DNA of 64,000 bases from Pseudoalteromonas prydzensis (GCF_001661495.1 NZ_BDDT01000002.1:434001-498000); one strand, 5' to 3'. Shown: positions 9,110-18,781, numbered from the stretch's first letter. The notes: generated by a model from the sequence alone, not told the origin. Translations and numbers: made by a program.

Positions 9110-12100
9110 TGCTCCAAGGTGCCGTAAAAAACGCAACGCTGGTGGCTGTTGCAGTGCTTATTTCCTGTATTTTAGGATTAGTAGCAGCGTTTAAAATTCC
9201 CGTGCAGATGATCCCTGATTTAGATGTACGTACTATAACAGTTGTAACGCAGTGGCCAGGTGCAACCCCACAAGATGTGGAAAAAGAAATTCTGATAGAG
9301 CAAGAACGGTATTTACGTTCATTGCCAAATTTAAAGCGGATGTCGAGTTATGCTAATACGGGGGAAGCGGAGGTTGAACTTGAGTTTCCGTTTGGCGTTG
9401 ATGTTAATGAAGCACTGATCAATGTCAGTAACGCATTGGCTCAAGTTCCTAATTACCCGGAAAATGTTGACCAGCCCGTGCTCTACAGTAGCTCGTTTTC
9501 ATCTAATGCATTTATGTTTTTTTCGTTAAAACCCCTTACAGGTAACCCGCTAAATATCGATATTGATATGCTAAGGGACTTTGCTCAAGACAATGTACGT
9601 CCAGAGATGGAGCGTGTAGCAGGTGTGTCGCAAGTCAACGTACGTGGCGGTGCGTTATATCAAATACAGATATTGGTTGATCAACAAAAGCTTGCCAGTA
9701 GAAACATTAGTTTAGTCGCTGTCAGAGACGCCATTCGCAGTCGTAACCAAGATGCGTCAGCCGGTGACATCGACAGCGGCAAGCGCCGATATTTATTACG
9801 TATGGTCGGGCGCTTTCAGTCAGCGCAAGAACTTGAAGAATTAGTGATTGCGCACGACCAAGACCGCACAGTACGGCTCAAAGATGTAGCGAAAGTACAG
9901 TTAGATCACTATGAACTTCGCGATCTGTCATATAATGATGGTGAGCGAAATTTAATGCTGTCAGTGCGTCGTGAAAGTGGTTCAAACGTGATGACTATTA
10001 AAGATGAAATGACCGCGGTGGTGGATCGTATTAACCGTGATTTATTAGCACAAAATGGCCTGCAATTAACCTTGCTCAGTGATGATGTACGTTATGTAAA
10101 AGGCTCAGTGAAAAATGTTTGGACCAACTTAGGTATTGGTGCATTGCTGGCTACTTTAGTGATGTTTTGGTTTTTAAAAAGCCCACGCTCGACTTTAATC
10201 GGTGTAATGGGCGTACCAATTTGTACTATTGCCGCATTTTTAGGACTATTATTATTTGATCGCACGATTAATGTTATTTCATTAGCTGGGGTGGCATTTG
10301 CTATCGGTATGACTGTGGATAATACCATTGTGGTACTTGAGAATATTGAACAAGCAAAGCAACGTGGTCTGTCAAAACTCGACGCAGCTATTGCTGGGGT
10401 GCAAGAAGTATGGCCTGCGGTATTAGCATCAACGATGACGACCGTGTTGGTGTTTGCGCCTATTTTATTTATCGTGCAAGAAGCGGGGCAATTGTACTCT
10501 GATGTTGCTATTGCTATTTCAGGGGCAATTATCGCCTCTATGTTAGTGGCTTTATTAGTGGTGCCAGCAGCATCGGCACGATTTGCGTGTACCACAACAG
10601 ATGCTGCAATGACCTTTGCAATGCGGTTACCGCGGTTTATTCCATCATTTTTAGCCTCAAAAATGCAGCGAATCATATGCGTTGTTGTGGCGATAATAGG
10701 CTTAGTGGGCAGCGCTTGGTTATTTATGCCTGAAGCAGAATATCTGCCTGAAGGGGAAGAGCCGAAGGCATTTTCAATGATGATTGCCCCTCCAGGTTAT
10801 AACTTGAGTCACATGCAAAAAATAGGTGATGAATTGCTGACTTATTTTAATCAGCATTTAAATGCGCCGAGTACTGACTTTGAGCAAGGTAATACAGAAT
10901 TACCGTCATTAAAATATTATTCATTATCGGTTGGTGCCGGCAATATTTGGTTTTTAAGTGAGCCTAATAATCCTGAACATATTGATGCGATGATGGCGGC
11001 GATAACCGCCAAATTTAAAAGTTATCCCGGCATGCGGGCGTTTTCATCGCGAGGTTCCATTATTTCAAGTAATGATGGCGGGACGCGTGCTGTAGCACTT
11101 GATATAAGCGGTACAGAGCAGGTAGATTTATACCGCGCTGCCGATGCAGTTTACCGTCTAGCCAGTAAAGTTTTTGATAACCCACAAGTGGATTCAGAGC
11201 CCTCTTCATTAACCCTCGATCAACCTTTAATTGAAATTCAGCCACGTTGGCAGCGCCTTGCTGAAGTTGGTATGACCGCAGATGAATTTGGTTATACCGT
11301 TGCGGCTTTAAGTGATGGTGCCTATGTCGATGAGCTTATTTTAGATGATGATAAGGTCGACGTGTTTATATTCTCTGAAGCGGGTAATAAGCAAAGTCTA
11401 GAGGGGCTTGAGCAAGCACCAGTTGTGACCTCACAAGGCTTGCTGCCGTTAAATGCACTGGCCAATTTAAACGAAAAAGCAGATAGCGATAGTTTACGCC
11501 GAGTCGATGGTCGCCGTACTGTGACCGTTTATATTATTCCGCCGCGTGATGTCGCTCTTGAACGAGCACAGCAATTAGTACGTGAGCAGTTATTGCCCCA
11601 GCTTCAGCAGCAAGGTGACTTGCTTCCTGGGGTAAATATCAGTATTGGCGGTGCAGCAGACCAATTAGAGAAAACACGCGATGCCCTCAGTGGTAATTTT
11701 ATTGTTGCCTTAGCGTTATGTTACTTATTATTAGTTGCTATTTTTAAACATTGGGGACAGCCGCTATTTATTATGGCAACCGTGCCGCTAGGAATGGCTG
11801 GTGGCTTATTAGGGCTAAATATAATTAATGGATTTGGCTCTGTATTTGGCGGCTTTCACCAACCGTTTGACATGATCACTATGCTTGGCTTTTTGATTTT
11901 ATTAGGCACAGTGGTTAATAATCCAATTCTAATTGTTGATCAAAGTCGTCGCAATTTAGCCGCAGGTATTGAGGCTTACCAGGCGGTTATTAGCGCACTT
12001 GAAACGCGCTTAAAACCTATTGTAATGTCAACTATGACAACGCTATGTGGTTTAGCACCGTTAGTATTTATTCCAGGTGAAGGCTCTGAGTTGTATCGTG

Positions 12101-12201
12101 GGGTGGGGATTATCGTGTTGTGTGGTATTGCGGTATCAACAATCGTGAGCTTAACTGTGCTGCCTGCCATGTTATTAATGGTGTATAAGCAAAAGGGTTA
12201 G
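9109..12201 (+). CDS. RND efflux pump, inner membrane permease
   Basis: 1030 residues, the usual size of RND pumps with twelve membrane segments and two large periplasmic loops. The start resembles AcrB-type pumps: LISCILGLVAAFKIPVQMIP then TQWPGATPQDVEKEI. The proton-relay helix 4 reads GMTVDNTIVVLENIE, so the second Asp of AcrB's DD pair is Asn. Helix 10 reads GTVVNNPILIVDQ, with Asn where AcrB has its essential Lys. These changes are shared with other RND subgroups of the VDN/VNN type, so the pump need not be inactive. Probably exports drugs, dyes, detergents or lipids; substrate unknown. It forms a two-gene operon with the adaptor and is followed by a hairpin. Confidence 0.93.
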   Translation: MLQGAVKNATLVAVAVLISCILGLVAAFKIPVQMIPDLDVRTITVVTQWPGATPQDVEKEILIEQERYLRSLPNLKRMSSYANTGEAEVELEFPFGVDVNEALINVSNALAQVPNYPENVDQPVLYSSSFSSNAFMFFSLKPLTGNPLNIDIDMLRDFAQDNVRPEMERVAGVSQVNVRGGALYQIQILVDQQKLASRNISLVAVRDAIRSRNQDASAGDIDSGKRRYLLRMVGRFQSAQELEELVIAHDQDRTVRLKDVAKVQLDHYELRDLSYNDGERNLMLSVRRESGSNVMTIKDEMTAVVDRINRDLLAQNGLQLTLLSDDVRYVKGSVKNVWTNLGIGALLATLVMFWFLKSPRSTLIGVMGVPICTIAAFLGLLLFDRTINVISLAGVAFAIGMTVDNTIVVLENIEQAKQRGLSKLDAAIAGVQEVWPAVLASTMTTVLVFAPILFIVQEAGQLYSDVAIAISGAIIASMLVALLVVPAASARFACTTTDAAMTFAMRLPRFIPSFLASKMQRIICVVVAIIGLVGSAWLFMPEAEYLPEGEEPKAFSMMIAPPGYNLSHMQKIGDELLTYFNQHLNAPSTDFEQGNTELPSLKYYSLSVGAGNIWFLSEPNNPEHIDAMMAAITAKFKSYPGMRAFSSRGSIISSNDGGTRAVALDISGTEQVDLYRAADAVYRLASKVFDNPQVDSEPSSLTLDQPLIEIQPRWQRLAEVGMTADEFGYTVAALSDGAYVDELILDDDKVDVFIFSEAGNKQSLEGLEQAPVVTSQGLLPLNALANLNEKADSDSLRRVDGRRTVTVYIIPPRDVALERAQQLVREQLLPQLQQQGDLLPGVNISIGGAADQLEKTRDALSGNFIVALALCYLLLVAIFKHWGQPLFIMATVPLGMAGGLLGLNIINGFGSVFGGFHQPFDMITMLGFLILLGTVVNNPILIVDQSRRNLAAGIEAYQAVISALETRLKPIVMSTMTTLCGLAPLVFIPGEGSELYRGVGIIVLCGIAVSTIVSLTVLPAMLLMVYKQKG

Positions 12202-12228
12202 CTCTAAAGTTGTAACTACAGAGTTATT

Positions 12229-12255
12229 ATAAAGGAAGCTGAGAGCTTCCTTATA
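12229..12255. terminator. Hairpin between RND pump and LysE genes
   Basis: Nine-base arms AAGGAAGCT and AGCTTCCTT with a three-base GAG loop, flanked by short A/T runs. It lies between two convergent genes, so it could stop transcription from both sides, but it lacks a strong T run. Confidence 0.55.
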
Positions 12256-12268
12256 GATGGTCGTGGCT

Positions 12269-12862
12269 TTACACCATACTAAATAATACTGAGGTGATTA
12301 ATAGCAAAGCCATTGTGATATTGAATAGCCGCAAACGACGAGGATCGTTTAAATAGTTTTGTAGCTTTTGACCTAGCAGTGTCCATGAACTCACACAGGG
12401 CAAGTTTATTAAACCAAAAACTAAACCAACAATAAGTATTGCGTTGAACGTTTTTGATGGTGCGTAAACACTCATGGCACTTAATGCCATGGTCCATGCT
12501 TTAGGATTTACCCATTGAAATAATGCTGCTTGCACAAACGTAAAAGGTTTAGCTTCAGCCTTGCTACTGCTATCTGGCGCATGGCTGGTGGCAATTTTAT
12601 AGGCAAGGTAAAACAAATAGCTGACGCACAGAACTTTGAGTATTTGGTAGCTGATTGGAAATAAATCAAATAATTGCATTACTCCAAGACCAACGAGCAC
12701 TAACATTAATACAAATCCCAGTGCAACGCCTAACATATGCGGTACTGTGCGCTTAAAGCCGAAGTTAGCCCCTGAACTCATTAACATAAAGTTGTTAGGA
12801 CCTGGAGTGATGGAAGAAACCAGTGCAAATAGTGCCAATGCCGATATCAGTTCAATATTCAT
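12269..12862 (-). CDS. LysE/RhtB family amino acid exporter
   Basis: 197 residues with six predicted membrane segments. The N-terminus carries the family signature: ALFALVSSITPGPNNFMLMSSGANFGFKR, where TPGPN is diagnostic. The middle segment FQWVNPKAWTMAL is also typical (the NPK motif). Members export amino acids or homoserine lactone-like compounds. It is divergent from an Lrp-type regulator, a common arrangement in which the regulator senses the exported amino acid. The substrate is not determined. Confidence 0.93.
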   Translation of the reverse strand: MNIELISALALFALVSSITPGPNNFMLMSSGANFGFKRTVPHMLGVALGFVLMLVLVGLGVMQLFDLFPISYQILKVLCVSYLFYLAYKIATSHAPDSSSKAEAKPFTFVQAALFQWVNPKAWTMALSAMSVYAPSKTFNAILIVGLVFGLINLPCVSSWTLLGQKLQNYLNDPRRLRLFNITMALLLITSVLFSMV

Positions 12863-12962
12863 TTATAGTTGCTCAGAGGATAATTGTTATGCAATTATAT
12901 TTTTATTCTCGCGCAACTTCCGCGCTAATAGTGTTTTAAATGACTTGTTTTGGCAACTTACC

Positions 12963-13412
12963 ATGAAAAAAGATCGAATTAACGACAGAATATTGCAAGA
13001 ATTAAAAATCAATGGCCGCATAGCTAACGCTGAACTTGCAGATCATGTTGGCTTATCGCCATCAGCTTGCTTGCGTCGCGTTCAAGAATTAGAAAAAGCA
13101 GGCGTAATAAAAGGCTATCGCGCTGTTATTAATAATCAAGCATTTGGCTTGGGCTTTGTCGCTTATGTGGGTGTGGGTTTAAATGAACATTCCACGAAAT
13201 CGCAACGTGCATTTGAACACGCGCTGGAATTTATAAATGAAGTAAAAGAGTGCCACAATGTGACAGGAGCTTTTGAGTATTTGTTACGAGTAGAAACGGC
13301 CGATATAAAATCCTACAAAGCGTTTCACGCTGATGTATTAGGCGCCATACCGCAAGTGCGAACGATTACCTCTCATATTGTGATGGATTCGCCAAAAGAT
13401 GAGCGTGCATAA
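12963..13412 (+). CDS. Lrp/AsnC family transcriptional regulator
   Basis: 149 residues from ATG 12963; an upstream extension in the same frame overlaps the LysE gene on the other strand and looks non-coding. The N-terminal winged helix-turn-helix is NDRILQELKINGRIANAELADHVGLSPSACLRRVQELEKAG, the standard Lrp pattern. From about residue 60 comes the RAM (ligand-binding, oligomerising) domain, with ECHNVTGAFEYLLRVE. It probably controls the divergent LysE exporter in response to an amino acid, by analogy with many lrp-lysE pairs. The 100-base gap is AT-rich and would hold both promoters. Confidence 0.92.
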   Translation: MKKDRINDRILQELKINGRIANAELADHVGLSPSACLRRVQELEKAGVIKGYRAVINNQAFGLGFVAYVGVGLNEHSTKSQRAFEHALEFINEVKECHNVTGAFEYLLRVETADIKSYKAFHADVLGAIPQVRTITSHIVMDSPKDERA

Positions 13413-13630
13413 ATTTATTTATCATACCCAGTGGTGCTTTTCATTACGCCTTACACTTTTTAAAGATAAAAATGAAGGCCGATATCATGTGCTATTAAAC
13501 TATCAGCCTTTCAGCAATTAACGGATCAGAGAATACTATTAATAATAGCGGTACAGGCGAGTGTATTGTCATTGTTGATTAATGATCGGTTACATATACT
13601 TAAGCTATCTTGTTTTTAATGGAGAAGTGT

Positions 13631-14587
13631 ATGCTGAGATTTTTTTCTATCGAGCAGGGAGTGATCAATGAGTTAGAGCCTTCGGCTGATACTCCTCTAG
13701 AGACATCAATTAGAAATGCACATTGGATTGACACAATCAAACCGACTGAAGATGAGCGTAATATCCTGGCAAAAACACTCGACATAACGTTTCCTGAGTC
13801 TGGAGATGTTCAAGAAATTGAGGCTTCATCACGATGCTTTATCGATAATGAAGGTTTGCATGTGCACGCATTATTTATGTCGCCAAACGAAGGGCGTTTT
13901 AATACGGTCACAGTGGCTTGTTTACTTAAAGATAACTGTTTACTGACTATTCGCGATGATGAGCTCGCTGACTTTCGACTATTACGTTTAAGAGCGCGTA
14001 AAGGGCAGGTAATGTGTGATACGCCAAAGCAATTACTGGTTACGTTATTTGACCAAAAAGTCGAAAACCACGCTGATATGCTTGAGGATATGCATCATCA
14101 GTTAGAGAAACTCAGTGCTTACGTACTGGAAGAAGATGATTCTGATTTAGAAGAAGCGGTCAGTCGTATCGCTCGTTTAGAAGATGCCAATGGTAAAGTA
14201 CGTTTATGCTTGATGGACACTCGGCGCAACATTTCATTTTTGATACGCCGGTTAGGTGTTCAAGGTGAGGATCGCGAGTCATTAAGAGAGATTGTACTTG
14301 ATATAGATACTCTCATGTCACACTGTACGTTTTTGTTTGATAAAGTTAATTTCCTCATGGATTCAACGCAAGGCTTTATTAATATTGAACAAAACCAAAT
14401 AATTAAAACTTTCTCGATTGCCTCAGTAGTGTTTTTACCGCCAACTGTGGTGGCCAGTGTTTACGGTATGAATTTTAATAGTATGCCAGAGCTTGAGTGG
14501 GCGTGGGGGTATCCGTTTGCGATTGGGGTGATGCTGCTATCTGGATTTGCACCTTACTTGTTTTTTAAACACAAGGGTTGGTTGTAG
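13631..14587 (+). CDS. CorA-type divalent cation transporter
   Basis: 318 residues from ATG 13631, which follows GGAG by six bases. The long N-terminal cytoplasmic part has the alpha/beta domain followed by a long helix (about residues 150-260, with acidic stretch YVLEEDDSDLEEAV). Two membrane helices close the protein, with YGMNFNSMPE at about residue 278 between them: the GMN selectivity motif of CorA. Conducts magnesium, or cobalt and nickel, as a pentamer; ZntB-like proton-zinc transport is an alternative, but ZntB usually has GIN. A strong bidirectional hairpin follows, shared with dps. Confidence 0.92.
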   Translation: MLRFFSIEQGVINELEPSADTPLETSIRNAHWIDTIKPTEDERNILAKTLDITFPESGDVQEIEASSRCFIDNEGLHVHALFMSPNEGRFNTVTVACLLKDNCLLTIRDDELADFRLLRLRARKGQVMCDTPKQLLVTLFDQKVENHADMLEDMHHQLEKLSAYVLEEDDSDLEEAVSRIARLEDANGKVRLCLMDTRRNISFLIRRLGVQGEDRESLREIVLDIDTLMSHCTFLFDKVNFLMDSTQGFINIEQNQIIKTFSIASVVFLPPTVVASVYGMNFNSMPELEWAWGYPFAIGVMLLSGFAPYLFFKHKGWL

Positions 14588-14622
14588 TGCTCAGTTTATG
14601 TGACTTTTATTTATTAACCATT

Positions 14623-14656
14623 AAAAACCCCAAGTAACTAAGTTACTTGGGGTTTT
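14623..14656. terminator. Bidirectional rho-independent terminator
   Basis: A run of A, then CCCCAAGTAACT paired with AGTTACTTGGGG, then TTTT. The arms are nearly perfect and A/T runs on both sides suit both the corA-like gene and the convergent dps. Confidence 0.92.
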
Positions 14657-14678
14657 AGAAGGGGGGGATTACGATTTA

Positions 14679-15191
14679 TTAGCTTTGTAATTCACCAGTT
14701 GATGATTCAATGTGGGCACGTACGAACCATTGGAACTGCTCTAGTTCTGCAAGTTGTGCAATGATCATATCTTCTGAAACAGGATCAAGTTCAGATAGTT
14801 TCTCAAGCGCTTTGCGGTGATCGCCATTAACCCCGTTATATACTTTATCTAAAGCAATTAAATGATCTTTTGCTAAGCCTTTACCTATTGAATAATCTTC
14901 CCAAGAGCGGCGATCAACAATTGATTTTGGCGTTCCCACAGGTACACCGCCTAAAGTCGCAATCCGCTCTGCGATAGTGTCGGTCATTTCTTGTACTGCT
15001 GCTACTTGTGGGTCGAGCATTTCGTGAACACCAATAAAGTTAGGGCCTACCACATTCCAATGAATGTGTTTTAAAGTAAGTTGTAAATCAATTAACGCGA
15101 CCATGCGGTTATCGAGTTGGGCAATTGTTTGCTCCGCAGATTCACTATTCATGCCAGGGGCGGTAAATTCAGCGACTTTACTATTACTCAT
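14679..15191 (-). CDS. dps: Dps family DNA-protecting ferritin
   Basis: 170 residues. ATG follows AGGAGG by a few bases. The ferroxidase-site pattern at the dimer interface is present: LKHIHWNVVGPNFIGVHEMLD, giving His, His, Asp and Glu ligands. The remainder is the four-helix bundle, with ERIATLGGVPVGTP. Dps dodecamers oxidise and store iron using hydrogen peroxide and protect DNA in stress and stationary phase. The N-terminal tail MSNSKVAEF carries only one Lys, so DNA binding may be weak. Shares a terminator with the corA-like gene. Confidence 0.95.
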   Translation of the reverse strand: MSNSKVAEFTAPGMNSESAEQTIAQLDNRMVALIDLQLTLKHIHWNVVGPNFIGVHEMLDPQVAAVQEMTDTIAERIATLGGVPVGTPKSIVDRRSWEDYSIGKGLAKDHLIALDKVYNGVNGDHRKALEKLSELDPVSEDMIIAQLAELEQFQWFVRAHIESSTGELQS

Positions 15192-15532
15192 ACTTCCTCC
15201 TAAATTAAAAACTGAGCGCTTAGGGTTAATGAATCCTAAGCGTGTATGTATTTAATAAAGCAATGGCCATGCCGATATATCAATATTTTAAATTTAATTA
15301 TTTATCAATGCATTACATTATTAGTTTGAACTGTTCACACTTTTATCTGCGAGCCAATATGAAAATAGTGCAGAACTTTGTAAATTATTCAAAGCGGTAC
15401 TCGCCGCTAGCGAATGCGCTTAAAAATGTGAAATATGACAATTGCGTGAATTTACTGCTTGGCCCCATTTTTATTGCTCTTTTTAATTTATGATGTTGGC
15501 AAAATTATCAGACATTATAAATAGAGTTGAAT
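15192..15532. other. Non-coding gap between dps and the PhoX-like gene
   Basis: About 340 AT-rich bases holding the divergent promoters. An 83-codon frame at 15242-15493 is open, but its composition (many Tyr, Asn, Phe), lack of a ribosome site and overlap with the promoter area argue against a gene. Nothing else is recognised. Confidence 0.6.
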
Positions 15533-16900
15533 ATGGTTAGCAGAAGACAGTTTCTTTTTAGTGCGGGAACACTGGCGTTCGTAGGGCTTTCTCGTAGTGC
15601 ATTTGGCAAAATTCCAGCCACTGATTTTGGTAGTAATTTACCAGCCTATGGGCCTTTAATCGCCGATAGCAACAAGCTGTTAGATTTACCTAAGGGCTTT
15701 AGTTACAAAGTGATTTCGCAACTTGGTGATAATATGACTGATGGTTTTACAGTACCAGATAAAGCCGATGGTATGGGGTGTATCGCCCTTGATGATGAAC
15801 GTGTCGCCTTGGTACGTAACCATGAACTTAAACCAACTGATTTAGCAAAAGCTGAATTAAGCCTACAAACTCATAAAACCTCGCTAGCGTATGACGTTGA
15901 TAGTCAAGGTGTTGCTTTACCTGGTGGCACCAGTCATATTGTTTACAACTTGAAAACGGGTAAAAAAGAGCAAGAATATTTATCACTGGTTGGCACTATT
16001 CGCAATTGTTCTGGCGGTATCACGCCTTGGGGTACTTGGTTGACCTGTGAAGAGACTACGGTAACTAAAGCCGATGGCTTGGGGCAAGAGCACGGCTATA
16101 TTTTTGAAGTACCAGCAGACGCCAAAGGTTTAGTTAAGCCTGAGCCACTGATAGCGATGGGGCGGTTTAATCATGAAGCAGCCGCAGTTGATCCGCGTAC
16201 TGGCATTGTTTACCTCACCGAAGATAAAGGTGATAGCTTGTTCTACCGGTTTATTCCTAATGAGTTTGGTAAATTAAATAAAGGCGGGAAATTACAAGCG
16301 ATGGTTATCAAGCAACAACCACAATTTGATACGCGAAATTGGGCTGGCGAGAAAATGCCATTACACGCCAATATGGATGTAGAGTGGATTGATTTAGATA
16401 GCCCCGAAAGTCCGAAAGATGATCTGCGTTTACGCGGTTATGCTCAGGGCGCTGCATTATTTGCTCGTGGTGAAGGAGTACACTGGGGCGAAAATGAATT
16501 GTACTTTTGTTGTACTAACGGCGGCAATAAGCAGCTTGGTCAAGTTATGAAATATCAGCCTTCAAAGTTTGAAGGAACAGCAAAAGAGCAAACTTCGCCA
16601 GGACAGGTGCAGTTATTTGTAGAAAGTACCAATGCATCGCTGTTTAACTTTGGTGATAACTTGACCGTTGCACCTAACGGCCATTTAATTGTCTGTGAAG
16701 ATCAATACACAGACATCGTCGACAACCATTTACGTGGTGTCACGCCTAAAGGCGAAGTGTATAATTTCGCAAAGCTACATACACAAACGGAGCTGGCTGG
16801 CGCGTGTTTTTCACCCGATGGCAGCACGCTATTTGTTAATGTTTACAAACCCACCAAAACACTGGCCATCACAGGACCATGGGATAGTTTTCAGCGATAA
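15533..16900 (+). CDS. Tat-exported PhoX family (DUF839) protein
   Basis: 455 residues from ATG 15533. The N-terminus MVSRRQFLFSAGTLAFVG is a twin-arginine signal (S-R-R-x-F-L), so the folded protein goes to the periplasm. The mature part is a beta-propeller of the PhoX/DUF839 kind: GCIALDDERVALVRNHEL, NCSGGITPWGTWLTCEET, FNHEAAAVDPRTGIVYLTED and the C-terminal ACFSPDGSTLFVNVY. PhoX enzymes are calcium/iron alkaline phosphatases, and the acidic and Cys-containing CSGGxTPWxTWLxxEE motif matches. Whether this member is a phosphatase is not proven. No pho-type partner genes are adjacent. Confidence 0.88.
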   Translation: MVSRRQFLFSAGTLAFVGLSRSAFGKIPATDFGSNLPAYGPLIADSNKLLDLPKGFSYKVISQLGDNMTDGFTVPDKADGMGCIALDDERVALVRNHELKPTDLAKAELSLQTHKTSLAYDVDSQGVALPGGTSHIVYNLKTGKKEQEYLSLVGTIRNCSGGITPWGTWLTCEETTVTKADGLGQEHGYIFEVPADAKGLVKPEPLIAMGRFNHEAAAVDPRTGIVYLTEDKGDSLFYRFIPNEFGKLNKGGKLQAMVIKQQPQFDTRNWAGEKMPLHANMDVEWIDLDSPESPKDDLRLRGYAQGAALFARGEGVHWGENELYFCCTNGGNKQLGQVMKYQPSKFEGTAKEQTSPGQVQLFVESTNASLFNFGDNLTVAPNGHLIVCEDQYTDIVDNHLRGVTPKGEVYNFAKLHTQTELAGACFSPDGSTLFVNVYKPTKTLAITGPWDSFQR

Positions 16901-16907
16901 AATAGGC

Positions 16908-16939
16908 GCTTAAGTGAAGTGCAGCGCCTTCACTTAAGC
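16908..16939 (+). terminator. Hairpin after the PhoX-like gene
   Basis: Perfect 12-base arms GCTTAAGTGAAG and CTTCACTTAAGC with an eight-base loop, eight bases past the stop codon. No T run follows, so it may act as an mRNA end-stabiliser or a weak terminator. Confidence 0.6.
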
Positions 16940-17126
16940 ATCCTGTGTTGAAGTACATTGCTAGTTTTCTTTAAATCATATTTACCTACGGGCAGTTGAT
17001 AATTTTCTTTTTGTAGCTAACCCCAATGTGAATTTTTTTTAATTTATTGAAATAGTTTCTACCTTTAGTCGGTCTTTGCAGGGGAGTGTTGATAATAAAT
17101 GATGAGATAGAAGGGCTGGTTTTAAT

Positions 17127-18212
17127 ATGACAAAAGACAAACACGGTAGCGATGGCGGCTCCTTAATAGTACGCAAATTTTTATTGGTTGCTTCGATCGC
17201 AAGTTTTGCAACTGCAACCTTGTATTTTGCCGGCGCATTTAATGGCGATACAGTGACCGCGCAAAGATTTGTTGATTTACAGCAAGGTGATAAGCCTCAT
17301 TTAGGCTTTCGCCGAGCGCATGCAAAAGGAATGTGTGTTTCAGGCCATTTTGAGTCGACAGGTGAATTAGCGAGTTATTCCACTGCAGCAATATTTGCTC
17401 AGGGCCACACGGAATTTCTAGGGCGCTTTTCAATTGCAGGTAATAACCCTACGGCGCCTGATTTAAAAGCACCGGTGCGCAGTTTCGCTTTTGTGGTTAA
17501 CCCTGCAACGTCGCAGGAATGGCGAGTAGCGATGAATACTCCACCGGTGATGGCTGTTGCAACACCTGATGCATTTTTTCAGCAATTACAGGCATTATCG
17601 CCTGATCCAATAACTAAACAACGTGATCCTGAAAAAATTAAAGCTTTTTTTAAAGCACACCCAGAAAGCAAAGCATTCAATGATTGGAAAGCCGCTTACG
17701 TGCCAACCAATAGCTTTGCAGCAGAGCGTTATCACAGCATCAATGCATTTTACTTACACAATGAACAAGGCGAAAAACAAGCCGTACGGTGGCAGGCCGT
17801 CCCTCATGATGATTACCGTGAGTTAGCAGAGCTTGATAAAACATCTGCTGATGCCTTACAAAAGCAGCTGGCGCAGCAGCTCAAAAGTCAGTCAGTTAAG
17901 TTTGATCTACTGTTTACCTTGGCAAATAACAGTGATGATGAAAATAACCCGACAATACCTTGGCCCATGACGCGTAAAACAGTCAATGCTGGCACCTTAG
18001 TCATCACTGACTGGCGCCCTCAAGCACAAGGGAAGTGCGGCGAACAAAACTTTGACCCATTAGTTTTACCCGCAGGAATGAGTGCGACAGCGGATCCTAT
18101 CTTGCGTGCAAGAGGAGCAGCGTATGCTCAGTCTTATCGTCGCAGAGCTACTGAAAAACTACTCTATGGCCAATCAACAAATTCTCAAGGAGAGCCTAAT
18201 GTCAGTAACTAA
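17127..18212 (+). CDS. Catalase-related peroxidase (SrpA type), membrane anchored
   Basis: 361 residues. A single hydrophobic segment (about residues 15-38, KFLLVASIASFATATLYFAGAF) would anchor or export the protein. The rest is a small catalase-fold domain: FRRAHAKGMCVSGHFES holds the distal His, then LGRFSIAGNNPTAP, RSFAFVVNP, and near the C-terminus ADPILRARGAAYAQSYRRR, where the Tyr is the haem ligand. Such catalase family peroxidases are half the length of true catalases and act as organic hydroperoxide peroxidases. The next gene, a cytochrome b561, overlaps its last 14 bases, suggesting that membrane quinol electrons feed the peroxidase. The electron route is inference. Confidence 0.9.
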   Translation: MTKDKHGSDGGSLIVRKFLLVASIASFATATLYFAGAFNGDTVTAQRFVDLQQGDKPHLGFRRAHAKGMCVSGHFESTGELASYSTAAIFAQGHTEFLGRFSIAGNNPTAPDLKAPVRSFAFVVNPATSQEWRVAMNTPPVMAVATPDAFFQQLQALSPDPITKQRDPEKIKAFFKAHPESKAFNDWKAAYVPTNSFAAERYHSINAFYLHNEQGEKQAVRWQAVPHDDYRELAELDKTSADALQKQLAQQLKSQSVKFDLLFTLANNSDDENNPTIPWPMTRKTVNAGTLVITDWRPQAQGKCGEQNFDPLVLPAGMSATADPILRARGAAYAQSYRRRATEKLLYGQSTNSQGEPNVSN

Positions 18213-18735
18213 AGGCTATTCAGCTGTAAGTCGAACATTGCATTGGACTATGGCGTTACTTTTGATTTCGATGCTGTTCTTAGGCTTATCAATGGTGCAA
18301 AGCTTGGCTGTTTGGCAGGTAGAAGCTGTGGCTTTGCATAAATCATTCGGCTTTTTAGCACTTGTACTGGTAATAATAAGGCTGATAAATAAAGCGCTTA
18401 GCACCAAACCTGAATTACCCAATGAGCTACCAGCAATTCAACGCTTAGCGGCGTCGGTGATCCATTGTGGTCTTTATATCGCGATGTTGCTCATGCCCTT
18501 ATCGGGTTGGTTGATGCAAAATGCCGATGGGCGAGTAGTACACGTATTTGGGCTTTTTACGGTGCCTAACTTGGTTGAAGCAGATATTAAATACTTTGCG
18601 CTATTTCGAGAATTACATGGAATAATTGCGTGGTTATTTTTAGCAATGATCTTTATGCACATCAGCGCTGCGTTATATCACGGCTTAATAAAGCAAGATG
18701 GTGTAATGAGCGCAATGTTAACAGGTAAAAAATAA
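18199..18735 (+). CDS. Cytochrome b561 family membrane protein
   Basis: 178 residues from ATG 18199, which has AAGGAG six bases upstream inside the end of the peroxidase gene. Four membrane helices carry the haem-ligand histidines: SRTLHWTMAL (helix 1), VALHKSFGFLAL (helix 2), and in helix 4 FRELHGIIAWLFLAMIFMHISAALYH. It matches di-haem cytochrome b561 (YodB/CybB type). The 14-base overlap points to coupled translation and a shared role with the SrpA-type peroxidase. A hairpin with a T run follows directly. Confidence 0.92.
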   Translation: MSVTKGYSAVSRTLHWTMALLLISMLFLGLSMVQSLAVWQVEAVALHKSFGFLALVLVIIRLINKALSTKPELPNELPAIQRLAASVIHCGLYIAMLLMPLSGWLMQNADGRVVHVFGLFTVPNLVEADIKYFALFRELHGIIAWLFLAMIFMHISAALYHGLIKQDGVMSAMLTGKK

Positions 18736-18744
18736 TCACCAAAG

Positions 18745-18768
18745 AAAAGCTAACCATAGTTAGCTTTT
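18745..18768. terminator. Rho-independent terminator, probably bidirectional
   Basis: Perfect arms AAAAGCTAAC and GTTAGCTTTT with a four-base loop CATA, ten bases after the cytochrome gene and 14 before the end of the convergent DUF2189 gene. Confidence 0.85.
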
Positions 18769-18781
18769 CATATACTGAAGA

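Noticed and set aside
10092..10676. Open frame of 194 codons on the minus strand within the RND pump gene
   Set aside because: Antisense shadow of the pump; repetitive Ala/Asn/Thr/Ile composition and no motif.
15242..15493. Open frame of 83 codons between dps and the PhoX-like gene
   Set aside because: No ribosome site, composition typical of random AT-rich DNA, and it covers the place where promoters must lie.
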